A DNA stretch of 16,145 nt from JAABYT01 sp041581935 (GTDB lineage: Bacteria; Pseudomonadota; Gammaproteobacteria; HK1). The notes under the pieces were generated by a model, which did not search any database, had not been told where the DNA came from, and worked only from the letters and a program-made list of their open reading frames with translations. The DNA lies in contig JBFICP010000055.1 of NCBI GenBank assembly GCA_041581935.1, positions 1 to 16,145 of the forward strand, written 5' to 3'. The position numbers were made by a program, and so were the translations under genes. Positions 7,898 through 14,808 of the stretch are shown in pieces; position 1 is the stretch's first letter; every line of letters starts with the position of its first letter.

Positions 7898-8713
7898 ATG
7901 ACTAAAGCGGCCATTGAGCAGATCCCGATCAACGAGACGTCCACTATCGCACCTCGGATCGGTGCCCTGCTGCATGGCGTGACGCTGAGCGCCTCTCCAG
8001 GCGATGCCACCCTGGCGGCCATCCGCGCGGCGCTCGCGCGGCACCTGGTTCTCGTGATCCCGAATCAGGCTCTGACACCTGCAGAGTTGCGCGATTTCGT
8101 CTCCCACTTCGGGCCGCTGTTCGTCCACCACGATGACGTCGGCGTGATCCGCGCCGCGGGCGTCCCGGAGGTTCTCGAGATGCGCAAGGAGCCGGAGGGC
8201 GACGGGCTTTTCGGCGGCGGCGATTGGCACGCGGACGTCACGTTTCGCCGGCCGGCCGGCTACGTCTCGGTGCTGCACGCGCTGCTCATTCCTCCGGTCG
8301 GCGGAGATACCGCCTTCGCCAGCACGGTCGCGGCGTTCGAGGCGCTCAGCCCGGCGATGCGCAAAATGCTTCGCGGGCTCGAGGCCGTGCACAGCTATGA
8401 CGGCCCTGGTCGGCCTGAGCACCTGGAGCAGCGCGCCACTCATCCGGTGGTGCGCCGTCACCCGGAGACGGGAGCCGAAGGGATTTATCTCAACCGTATG
8501 TTCGTCACCCGCTTCGCCGGATGGTCACCGGGCGAGAGCCGGCCGCTCATCGAATTTCTCGCCTCGCACATGACTCGCCCCGAATTCACCTGCCGCGTTC
8601 GCTGGCGGCTGGGACATGTCGTGATGTGGGACAATCGATTCACGCTGCACTATCCCATCAACGACTTCATCGGCCATCGTCGCCTGCTCATTCGTTGCAC
8701 GGCCATGGAATGA
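7898..8713 (+). CDS. TauD/TfdA-family Fe(II)/2-oxoglutarate-dependent dioxygenase
   Basis: This is a 271-residue cytosolic dioxygenase that couples decarboxylation of 2-oxoglutarate to hydroxylation of a small substrate. The facial triad is readable: His111 and Asp113 in DWHADVTF, and His251 in VMWDNRFTLHY. Arg262, eleven residues after the distal histidine as in TauD, would bind 2-oxoglutarate. The WDNR-x-x-x-H motif is typical of TauD, TfdA, SdpA and related enzymes that attack sulfonates, aryloxyalkanoates or similar side chains. Length is normal (270-300). The start ATG at 7898 has a weak upstream GGAATA. It stands between a divergent nitroreductase and a convergent hydrolase gene, so it is probably monocistronic. 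The substrate cannot be assigned from motifs. Confidence 0.93.
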   Translation: MTKAAIEQIPINETSTIAPRIGALLHGVTLSASPGDATLAAIRAALARHLVLVIPNQALTPAELRDFVSHFGPLFVHHDDVGVIRAAGVPEVLEMRKEPEGDGLFGGGDWHADVTFRRPAGYVSVLHALLIPPVGGDTAFASTVAAFEALSPAMRKMLRGLEAVHSYDGPGRPEHLEQRATHPVVRRHPETGAEGIYLNRMFVTRFAGWSPGESRPLIEFLASHMTRPEFTCRVRWRLGHVVMWDNRFTLHYPINDFIGHRRLLIRCTAME

Positions 8714-8734
8714 AGGTATTGAGCGATCCGGGAC

Positions 8735-8776
8735 GGACTCGGGGTCCATCTTTCCGAACTCGTGATCTCCGAGTCC
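8735..8776. terminator. Stem-loop between convergent dioxygenase and hydrolase genes
   Basis: GGACTCGG at 8735-8742 is perfectly complementary to CCGAGTCC at 8769-8776 with a 26-base loop. It starts 22 bases after the dioxygenase stop codon. There is no T-run, so factor-independent termination is uncertain. The rest of the 8714-8859 gap shows no gene. Confidence 0.3.
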
Positions 8777-8859
8777 CGCCAGGGGTTCTCCGCCGTCCAA
8801 GGGAATCCAGCTCTTCGCCGCGTCGCCGCATTCGATCACGGGCACCCGCGTCGGCGCCT

Positions 8860-9987
8860 CTACCGTGCGCGCAGCAGCTCCGAAGCGCAGTCGTTCAGGA
8901 ATGCCATGAAGGCCGCGTCCCGACCCGGGGTGGCAACGCAATGGCCCCAGGGTGACTCGTATGCCCTCAGGGCTGCGTTCGGCATATGATGCGCTTCGAT
9001 TTCGTTGTCCTCGGGCGGAAAGTAAAGATCCGTCGTGCACGGGATCAGGATCGCGCGCGCCCGTATGGTCGCGAGCGCTTTCTCGAATTCGCCGTTGTAT
9101 TGTTCGTTGGCGCTGATGTCGCCCTGCTGCCAGGTCCATAGCATGGCCAGCAGGTCATTGGCATCCCAGCCGAGGTGATCGCGCTCCCACGCGAGAAGAA
9201 GCTCCTCGACGGAATTGAAGCCGAGCTCACGGTAAAGTCGCTCTCGATAGAATGTCTGGGAGAAAGCCCATCCCGCGTACACCCGGCCGAATGCCCTGAG
9301 GCCGGTCTCCGGTGGCGAAGCGTAGTCACCATCCTCGAACGCGCAGTCGGCCTGCAGCGCCGCCTTTACGCCTTCGAGGAAAACGAAATTATGGGGTGAA
9401 GTTCTGGCGGACGCGCAAAACGGCATGATGGCATCGACCATGCCGGGATACTGCGCCGCCCACTGATACGACTGACAGCCGGCCATCGACCAGCCCGTCA
9501 CCAACGCGATGCGTTCAACACCGAGCCGCTCGGTCAGCAGACGGTGCTGGCACGCAATATTGTCGTGAAAAGTGACGTTGGGAAATCTCGGTCCGTCGAA
9601 CGGCGCAGGCGTGTTACTCGGTGACGACGAGACGCCGTTTCCGAGCAGATTGATCGACACGATGAAGTACCGGTCCGGGTCGAGCGCCGGAATAGTGCGC
9701 AGATAACCCTCGTTACGCTCGTGCGTACCGGTGTAGAAGGTCGGAAGCACAATCACGTTCGAGCGCGTGGCGCCCAGAGTACCGTAGGTCCTGTAGCAAA
9801 GCCTGGCGCGAGGCAGCACCGTGCCCGACTGAAGGGTGATATCACCGAGCTCGAATGTCTCGACACGGCCCTGCAACTCGATGGCCCTCCCGTGTGCTTG
9901 CGATGCATTCAGTGGGCACGCCGTCAGTAGAGGCGCAGATACTCCTGCACCTCCCAGTCGGTCACCGCCTGGTGGTAGCGCTCCCAC
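8860..9987 (-). CDS. MetX-like (homoserine O-acetyltransferase family) alpha/beta hydrolase
   Basis: This is a 375-residue alpha/beta-hydrolase related to MetX. The family pattern is visible: YRTYGTLGATRSNVIV (as in MetX YETYG-L-x-x-R-SN), the nucleophile elbow GWSMAGCQSYQW around Ser167 (MetX GGSMGGMQ-x-x-x-W), the acid Asp320 in TTDLYFPPED, and the base His349 in SPWGHC. The LGG-x-x-GTTGP segment of true homoserine acetyltransferases is replaced by LLGNGVSSSPSNTP, so hydrolysis or transfer on another substrate is more likely than methionine synthesis. The ATG at 9987 overlaps the 3' end of the GS-like gene by 64 bases. Family homology begins only near residue 41, so a later non-ATG start (for example the CTG at 9927, overlapping the upstream TGA) is possible. 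The overlap implies translation coupled to the GS-like ligase and a shared pathway. Confidence 0.9.
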   Translation of the reverse strand: MGALPPGGDRLGGAGVSAPLLTACPLNASQAHGRAIELQGRVETFELGDITLQSGTVLPRARLCYRTYGTLGATRSNVIVLPTFYTGTHERNEGYLRTIPALDPDRYFIVSINLLGNGVSSSPSNTPAPFDGPRFPNVTFHDNIACQHRLLTERLGVERIALVTGWSMAGCQSYQWAAQYPGMVDAIMPFCASARTSPHNFVFLEGVKAALQADCAFEDGDYASPPETGLRAFGRVYAGWAFSQTFYRERLYRELGFNSVEELLLAWERDHLGWDANDLLAMLWTWQQGDISANEQYNGEFEKALATIRARAILIPCTTDLYFPPEDNEIEAHHMPNAALRAYESPWGHCVATPGRDAAFMAFLNDCASELLRAR

Positions 9988-11345
9988 TCGTCGGTCTTGT
10001 ACTTGAGGTACGAATCGAGCATGACCTCACCGAGAACGTCTTTGGCCAACGCGTCGTCTTTCAAGATCTCGACCGCCTCGAGCAGATTCCTCGGCAGGCG
10101 CTGACTACCGGTGGCGGCAATCTCGTCCTCGCTGAGCTCATAGAGATCCTTGTTGAGCGGCGGCCCGGGAACGATACCTTCGGTCACGCCTGCCACCGTC
10201 GCTGCGGTTGTCATTGCCAGCGACAGATACGGATTCATGCACATGTCGGCCGCGCGGTTTTCGATGCAGAACCGGTTCTGAGGCAATCTGAGCATGGCCG
10301 AGCGGTTGTTGTTGCCGTATGTCATGTGGGTCGGCGCCCAGGTGACCGTGCCGCCCTCGAAGCCGCCGACGCGGGGCACGAGCCCGTTGTAGGAGTTGAC
10401 CGTCGAGCAAGCGATGGCAGTCAGTGCACCGCCATGGCGCAGCAGCCCCCCAATCGCGTGATGGACCGTATCGCTCCAGCCACCGCTCTCGCGATCCTCA
10501 AACAGGTTGACGCCGGGAGTCTCGATCGACTGCATCGAATAGTTGATGTGGGCACCCGATCGCCAGTCGCCGATGGTCGGCTTCGGCATGAATGTGACGA
10601 ACATTCCATGCTTCTTGGCGACTTCCTTGACGATCATGCGCAAAAAAACCAACCGGTCCGCCATCTGCAGCACGTCCGTGTACGAGAAGTCGAGCTCGAA
10701 TTGCGAGTACGCGCCCTCGGCGACCACGTCCTTGAGGCCCCAGTCGAGCTCTTCGAGGATGTCGATCAGGTTACCGAGGAATCCCATCGAATCGACCGAG
10801 AACTCCACGTCGTAACCGAACGCCTGTCGTCGCGGGCGCAGGCCTTCGCCCGGGTACGGATCGTTCTCGAACGCCTTGACCGGCTGGCCGTCGCGCCAGC
10901 GCATGACGATGAACTCGGGCTCGATACCGGCGTAGCCGGCGTATCCTTTTGCGGCCGCGTTACCGATGGTGCGCTTGAGCGCGTGCCGCGGGCACAGGTT
11001 GTACGGAGCGTCTTCCCACCAGAGATCCGCGAACATCCATGCGCATGTGGGATCCCAGGGACATATGACCAGGGTATCGAGGTCCGGCACCGGAATCTGG
11101 TCGGCGTCGGCCGGCCCGAGCTCCGGAACGAAGGACACCGAGTGGACCGCGAACTGCGGCCCCTTGCCGAGACACAGCCCCTCGAAATCACTGAGCGGCA
11201 CCGGCTTGGTCTTGGGCACGCCGAGCATGTCGATCCAGCACGACAGGACATACTTGACCCCGGCGCTGGCGAGCCGCGCCTTGGCTTCGTGAATGCGCTC
11301 GAGGGCGGGCAGGGCGCTCGCCATGTTCGTCGACTCTGCGCTCAT
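9924..11345 (-). CDS. Glutamine synthetase superfamily ligase with altered glutamate site (GlnT/gamma-glutamyl-amide-synthetase-like)
   Basis: This 473-residue ATP-dependent ligase of the GS superfamily is expected to activate a carboxylate as acyl phosphate and join it to ammonia or an amine. The metal and nucleotide core is present: Asp39 (SCWID-x-x-G), Glu142 and Glu144 (IEPEF), Glu210 and Glu217 (AEGAYSQFELDF), FMPKP (252-256), His266 (SGAH), Arg348 and Arg353 (NNNRSAMLRLP) and Arg364 (IENRAAD). Two glutamate-recognition spots differ from classical GS: the NSYKR motif reads NSYNG (317-321), losing the arginine equivalent to Salmonella Arg321, and the NG of NGSGMH reads Trp261-Arg262. The start at 11345 follows GGAGGAGG by seven bases; an upstream ATG at 11351 is too close to it. 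It is divergent from an Lrp regulator and followed by an overlapping hydrolase, pointing to catabolism rather than nitrogen assimilation. Confidence 0.92.
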   Translation of the reverse strand: MSAESTNMASALPALERIHEAKARLASAGVKYVLSCWIDMLGVPKTKPVPLSDFEGLCLGKGPQFAVHSVSFVPELGPADADQIPVPDLDTLVICPWDPTCAWMFADLWWEDAPYNLCPRHALKRTIGNAAAKGYAGYAGIEPEFIVMRWRDGQPVKAFENDPYPGEGLRPRRQAFGYDVEFSVDSMGFLGNLIDILEELDWGLKDVVAEGAYSQFELDFSYTDVLQMADRLVFLRMIVKEVAKKHGMFVTFMPKPTIGDWRSGAHINYSMQSIETPGVNLFEDRESGGWSDTVHHAIGGLLRHGGALTAIACSTVNSYNGLVPRVGGFEGGTVTWAPTHMTYGNNNRSAMLRLPQNRFCIENRAADMCMNPYLSLAMTTAATVAGVTEGIVPGPPLNKDLYELSEDEIAATGSQRLPRNLLEAVEILKDDALAKDVLGEVMLDSYLKYKTDEWERYHQAVTDWEVQEYLRLY

Positions 11346-11352
11346 TATCATT

Positions 11353-11360
11353 CCTCCTCC
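11353..11360 (-). promoter_or_regulatory. Strong ribosome binding site of the GS-like gene
   Basis: GGAGGAGG on the minus strand is followed by AATGATAATG. It is one base from the first ATG and seven bases from the second, which selects the second (11345) as the start. Confidence 0.7.
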
Positions 11361-11430
11361 CGCGAGCGGTCGCCAGGGGCCGGATGCCCCGCGTCGTGTC
11401 TGCAGATTCGGCAAGACTAAGCCGAGCACA

Positions 11431-11443
11431 TTGGAAAATTCAA
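11431..11443. promoter_or_regulatory. Candidate Lrp/AsnC operator half-symmetric site
   Basis: TTGGAAAATTCAA has symmetric outer arms TTGnA and TnCAA around an A/T-rich centre. This is the general layout of Lrp/AsnC sites, and it lies just upstream of the possible -35 box of the regulator gene. It is a single short site, so the call is tentative. Confidence 0.3.
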
Positions 11444-11513
11444 GAAAAACCTTGACTAAATCTTTCGGAATCCCCAGTATTTCTCCTCATCATTGCGGAA
11501 TCATTATTAGACC

Positions 11514-12047
11514 ATGAGCCACTCGACGGCCCAGCGCAGTGAGTCGCCGCCCACCCCCGGCGGGGGTGCGAAAGTCTCGCCCCTCGCGTCGCCATCGGAC
11601 GATCTCAACAAGCGCATTGTGCGCATGCTGCAGGACGACGGGCGCCTGCCTTACGACGAGATCGCGGCGAAGTTGGGTGTCTCGGCGGGCACGGTGCGAA
11701 ACCGTGTCGGGCGTATGCGCGAGGCCGGGCTGCTTCAGATCGTGGCCGTGGTCGACCCGGTGGCCGTCGACTACGAAACCGATGCCATGCTCGGCATCAA
11801 AACCGCCCCCGGCGTCGCGCCCCAGCAGGTGGCAGACCGGCTCGCCGACGACGCGGCCGTCGTATATATCGTCTGGGTCAGCGGCCGATTCGATCTGCTC
11901 GTCGAGGTCGTCTGCGACGAAGGTGTCGAGTTCACGGATTTTCTCAATCGGTTCATCTACGGGCACGCCGATATCGCTCACGTGGAGGTCATGACGCGGA
12001 TCGGTATGTTCAAGAATCAATTCCTGTTGAAACGTCACGTGCTTTGA
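11514..12047 (+). CDS. Lrp/AsnC-family transcriptional regulator
   Basis: This is a 177-residue DNA-binding regulator. After a disordered, Pro/Ser/Gly-rich stretch of about 28 residues comes the AsnC-type helix-turn-helix (LNKRIVRMLQDDGRL..., about residues 31-85, recognition helix near SAGTVRNRVGRM), and then the RAM ligand-binding/oligomerisation domain to the end (VYIVWVSGRFDLLVEVVC is the typical G-x-x-D-hydrophobic strand). It is slightly longer than the usual 150-165 because of the N-terminal extension. Family members sense amino acids or related small molecules. It is divergent from the GS-like gene and directly upstream of the Rieske genes, so it most likely controls both units in response to a pathway compound. 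The start ATG at 11514 has no good ribosome binding site. Confidence 0.95.
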   Translation: MSHSTAQRSESPPTPGGGAKVSPLASPSDDLNKRIVRMLQDDGRLPYDEIAAKLGVSAGTVRNRVGRMREAGLLQIVAVVDPVAVDYETDAMLGIKTAPGVAPQQVADRLADDAAVVYIVWVSGRFDLLVEVVCDEGVEFTDFLNRFIYGHADIAHVEVMTRIGMFKNQFLLKRHVL

Positions 12048-12063
12048 AGTGCCGTCCGACACC

Positions 12064-13212
12064 ATGGCCAGTCACCGTAATTCCGGAACGAGCCGTTCGC
12101 TGCAGGAAGTGCTCGGAGCCCGCGCGCTCGCCGCGTTCGACAAACCTGGAGCGATAGCGAACGGCCTGCCGTCTTCCGCGTATACGAGCGAGGAATTCTT
12201 CGCGCTCGAGAACGCCAGGCTGTTTCATGGTGCGTGGGTATTCGCGGGCTTTGCCCACGAGCTCGAAGCGCCCGGCGATGCCGTGCCGGTCACGGTGGCG
12301 GGCCGGCCCGTTGTGCTGGTACGCAACGATGAAGGCGAGATCAAGGCGTTTCACAATGTCTGCCGCCATCGCTGCCTGAAGCTCGTGGACGCGCCGGGAA
12401 ATGTCGGACGGGTCCTGCGCTGCCCTTACCACTCCTGGACTTACAGCCTCGACGGCGCGCTGATGCTCACCCCGTATTTCGGAGGTCGCGATCCGCGCGA
12501 GACGCCCGAGGGCTTCGACCGTAAGGCAAGGGGACTGGTGCCCGCACGCAGTGCGGTTTGGCATGACTGGATATTCGTCAATCTGTCGGGAACGGCTCCC
12601 GATTTCGATGAATTCGTCGCGCCGCTGACGCCATGGTTGGAAGACATCGATTTCAGCGATGTCGAGCATCTGGTGACCATCGATCTCGGAGAGGTCCGGG
12701 CGAACTGGAAGCTGTTGATGGAGAATTTCATCGAGCCATACCACGTGCAGTTCGTGCACGTCTCGACGACCAAGCAGCCGCTCAGCGAGCACTACACGAT
12801 CGATGAAGCCGGCTGTCTCGGCAGCGCAATTGATGTCACGCGCGCATCCGACGAGCCGCGGAGGGACGACGTCCTGTCGGTGAGCTCGCGCTATCTCACG
12901 CTGTTTCCCAACTTCGTGCTCGGCCGCTATTACCCCGATCAGATCGGCGTGCATCTCAACGTGCCGGTAGCGGCCGATCGCACGTTACAACGCCGGGCGA
13001 TCTATGCGACGGGTTCGGATGCGGCGTCGGCGGCGAATGCTGAAAGGCTCGCGAAGCTCTGGTTCGACGTCCACAAAGAGGACCATGCCATTTGTGAGCG
13101 ACTGCAAGCGGGCCGCAGTTCCGAGGTTGCCTCCGACGGCGGCGTATTGTCTCCGGTGTGGGAAAACTCGGTGAGAAGCTTTCAGTGCCTGGTGCTGAAC
13201 GCTTTGCGCTGA
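12064..13212 (+). CDS. Rieske non-heme iron oxygenase, alpha subunit (first of two)
   Basis: This is the oxygenase component of a multi-component ring-hydroxylating or N-demethylating type system, 382 residues from this start. The N-terminal Rieske [2Fe-2S] domain has Cys100-Arg-His102 (NVCRHRC) and Cys120-Pro-Tyr-His123 (CPYHSW). The catalytic domain has NWKLLMENFIEPYHVQFVH with iron ligands His227 and His232 and the usual acidic residue before them. A later HKEDHAICERLQAG segment is where the acidic third ligand is expected and is typical of the GbcA/stachydrine/carnitine oxygenase-like branch, which often attacks quaternary or N-methylated amines. A GTG at 12049, one base after the regulator's stop codon, is an alternative start adding five residues; neither start has a good ribosome binding site. 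It is tightly linked to the regulator before it and the second Rieske gene after it. No reductase is encoded nearby. Confidence 0.95.
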   Translation: MASHRNSGTSRSLQEVLGARALAAFDKPGAIANGLPSSAYTSEEFFALENARLFHGAWVFAGFAHELEAPGDAVPVTVAGRPVVLVRNDEGEIKAFHNVCRHRCLKLVDAPGNVGRVLRCPYHSWTYSLDGALMLTPYFGGRDPRETPEGFDRKARGLVPARSAVWHDWIFVNLSGTAPDFDEFVAPLTPWLEDIDFSDVEHLVTIDLGEVRANWKLLMENFIEPYHVQFVHVSTTKQPLSEHYTIDEAGCLGSAIDVTRASDEPRRDDVLSVSSRYLTLFPNFVLGRYYPDQIGVHLNVPVAADRTLQRRAIYATGSDAASAANAERLAKLWFDVHKEDHAICERLQAGRSSEVASDGGVLSPVWENSVRSFQCLVLNALR

Positions 13213-13213
13213 G

Positions 13214-14581
13214 ATGAGCGAGCGAGGATCCATCGTGCCCGGATATGCGAAATCCGGGAACTTTCTCGGCCATGGGGTCAGATTGTCGCTCGAGCCCGAT
13301 GACGAGCTGACCCGCGTCGGCCCCGGCACTGCGTGCGGGGAGTATCTGCGGCGGTTCTGGCACCCGGTGGCAATCGCCTCCGATGTCGATGACTTGCCGG
13401 TTGCACTGCGCATTCTCGGGGAAGATCTCGTGCTGTTCAGGGACGGCGAAGGGCGGTTCGGTCTCGTTCACCGCCGCTGCCCCCACCGGCAGGCGTCACT
13501 CGAGTACGGCAGCTGTGAGACACGCGGAATTCGTTGCTGCTACCACGGCTGGCACTTTGACATCGACGGAACCTTGATCGATGCGCCCGGCCAGCCCGAG
13601 GCCGCGCAGCAACGACTCAAATCACGCGTTCGACTCGGCGCCTACCCGGCGTTCGAGTTCGAGGGCCTGGTCTTCGCATATATGGGGCCGGCGGATGTTC
13701 TTCCGGAGTTTCCAGTCTACGACACGTTGCAGCTATCCGGGATCGAAAGGGTGCCCTACAAGGCTCCATTTCGATGTAACTGGCTCCAGGTGCTCGACGC
13801 GATCGTCGATCCGATTCACACCAGCTTCCTGCATTCGAGCATCAGTCGGGAGCAGTTCTCGGAGGCATTTGGCGAAGTGGGTCAAATGGATTTCTTCGAG
13901 CGCGACGCGTGGGTGCTCGGATGCAATACACGCCGTGTTGCCGGCAATGTATGGCTTCGAATCAATGAGCTCGTGCTGCCGAACTTCACCCAAGCGGGCG
14001 CAGCGTTTGCGACCGATGGAACGTCACGACGCTATTATGGACGAAGCGCATTCTCTCGCTGGGTGGTTCCGATCGACGACGAGAATACGATCGCGCTCGC
14101 GTGGGCAAACTTCGGCGATCGAGGCGATCCACCGGCGTGGAATACCAAAGAAGGACCAGAGCTCATCGAGCAGGGCGAGGTTTTCGATCGTACGTACGAG
14201 GAACGCCAACGCCACCCAGCCGACACGGAAGCCGTGGAAGGCATGGGTTCGATCACCGTTCATGGAAACGAGAACCTCGCGCCGAGCGACAAGGGCGTCG
14301 CCCTGATGCGACGTCGGCTGCGCGAGCAGATCCGGGCAGTGGCCGGCGGAGAGCCGCCGCTGAGGGCGACCGATGCGGGGCACGCAACCGTTCCCACATA
14401 CGGTGGAGATACCGTGCTCAACATGTCGAGGCGCAACCAGGAGGACGAGTCGCACGCGTTGAGCAGGCTCGCACACGCGTTCCTGGGGGTGCAGTTCGAG
14501 GCGGACTCGATGCCGGAAGCCGAGCGCGTTGCCTTCGTCACCGAGCGTTTACAGGCTCTCGAGTCGGCCGGTCTGGATTGA
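13214..14581 (+). CDS. Rieske non-heme iron oxygenase, alpha subunit (second, phthalate/vanillate-oxygenase-like)
   Basis: This is a second, clearly different Rieske oxygenase of 455 residues. The Rieske cluster ligands are Cys89-Pro-His91 and Cys108-x-x-His111 (in CCYHGWHFD). The mononuclear iron site is NWLQVLDAIVDPIHTSFLH, with bridging Asp199 and ligands His202 and His207. The D-P-x-H-x4-H pattern, N-terminal extension and long C-terminal part resemble phthalate dioxygenase and LigX-like single-component-alpha oxygenases rather than the first gene. The ATG lies one base after the upstream TGA, so translation is almost certainly coupled. Its own TGA stop is immediately followed by a MITE-like element, and the TGA forms part of the apparent target duplication. 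The substrate is unknown. Whether the two alpha subunits act in sequence or form a mixed complex cannot be told from sequence. Confidence 0.95.
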   Translation: MSERGSIVPGYAKSGNFLGHGVRLSLEPDDELTRVGPGTACGEYLRRFWHPVAIASDVDDLPVALRILGEDLVLFRDGEGRFGLVHRRCPHRQASLEYGSCETRGIRCCYHGWHFDIDGTLIDAPGQPEAAQQRLKSRVRLGAYPAFEFEGLVFAYMGPADVLPEFPVYDTLQLSGIERVPYKAPFRCNWLQVLDAIVDPIHTSFLHSSISREQFSEAFGEVGQMDFFERDAWVLGCNTRRVAGNVWLRINELVLPNFTQAGAAFATDGTSRRYYGRSAFSRWVVPIDDENTIALAWANFGDRGDPPAWNTKEGPELIEQGEVFDRTYEERQRHPADTEAVEGMGSITVHGNENLAPSDKGVALMRRRLREQIRAVAGGEPPLRATDAGHATVPTYGGDTVLNMSRRNQEDESHALSRLAHAFLGVQFEADSMPEAERVAFVTERLQALESAGLD

Positions 14582-14603
14582 GAGTCTGTGAATCAATGAC
14601 CCG
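14581..14603 (+). repeat. Left terminal inverted repeat of the MITE-like element
   Basis: The arm begins AGAGTCTGTGAAT and ends CCCG. It differs from the reverse complement of the right arm at only three positions (14594, 14595 and 14599). Confidence 0.7.
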
Positions 14604-14759
14604 CCTGCTGCGACGGTCCCTGAACGCGCCCTGCGACGTCGCGGGAACCCCCAAAATCGCTTGCGTGGCGCGGTTACGCGCGCGAGTTCGTGCCCCCCGC
14701 GCCTTGCAGGGCACACCCAGGAAGCGCCTCGCGACGCCGGGCCATGAATTCACAGACTC
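14582..14759. mobile_element. MITE-like palindromic element, 178 bp, with TGA duplication
   Basis: This non-coding insert fills most of the gap between the second Rieske gene and the dehydrogenase. Its ends are inverted repeats (14581-14603 and 14738-14760) that match at 20 of 23 positions, starting AGAGTCTGTGAAT. The inner arms are also partly complementary, for example GCCCTGC at 14628-14634 with GCAGGGC at 14706-14712, at nearly equal distances from the ends. The whole element can therefore fold into a long imperfect hairpin. TGA occurs directly outside both ends (14579-14581 and 14760-14762), which could be a 3-bp target-site duplication. There is no transposase and no convincing ORF inside. 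I see no second copy in the window, so mobility is inferred. Confidence 0.6.
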
Positions 14760-14760
14760 T
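14738..14760 (-). repeat. Right terminal inverted repeat of the MITE-like element
   Basis: Read on the minus strand this arm begins AGAGTCTGTGAAT and ends CCCG, matching the left arm at 20 of 23 bases. Confidence 0.7.
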
Positions 14761-14794
14761 GAGCACCCGGAGCGATCTCGACCCGTGAGCCAAC

Positions 14795-14802
14795 GGAGGT
14801 GA
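14795..14802 (+). promoter_or_regulatory. Strong ribosome binding site of the dehydrogenase gene
   Basis: GGAGGTGA, an almost perfect Shine-Dalgarno sequence, ends six bases before the ATG at 14809. It suggests independent strong translation after the intervening element. Confidence 0.7.
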
Positions 14803-14808
14803 ACCGCC

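Larger units (their letters stand above)
11346..11513. promoter_or_regulatory. Divergent control region between GS-like ligase and Lrp/AsnC regulator genes
   Basis: These 168 bases separate two divergent units, and the section 11425-11513 is clearly richer in A/T than the flanking genes. A possible rightward -35 box TTGACT (11452-11457) is 17 bases from a weak CAGTAT (11475-11480). A possible leftward TTGAAT (minus strand, from 11442) also has only a poor -10 box. Lrp-family genes are often autoregulated and control the divergent neighbour, so both promoters and Lrp sites are expected here. The exact boxes are uncertain. Confidence 0.5.

Noticed and set aside
9855..11420. 521-residue open frame on the plus strand opposite the GS-like gene
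   Set aside because: It is an antisense shadow: the minus strand carries all GS-family active-site motifs, while this frame is rich in Arg, His, Val and Asp with no recognisable domain.
12010..12954. 314-residue minus-strand frame opposite the first Rieske gene
   Set aside because: The plus strand encodes both Rieske and mononuclear iron motifs; the antisense frame has none and no ribosome binding site.
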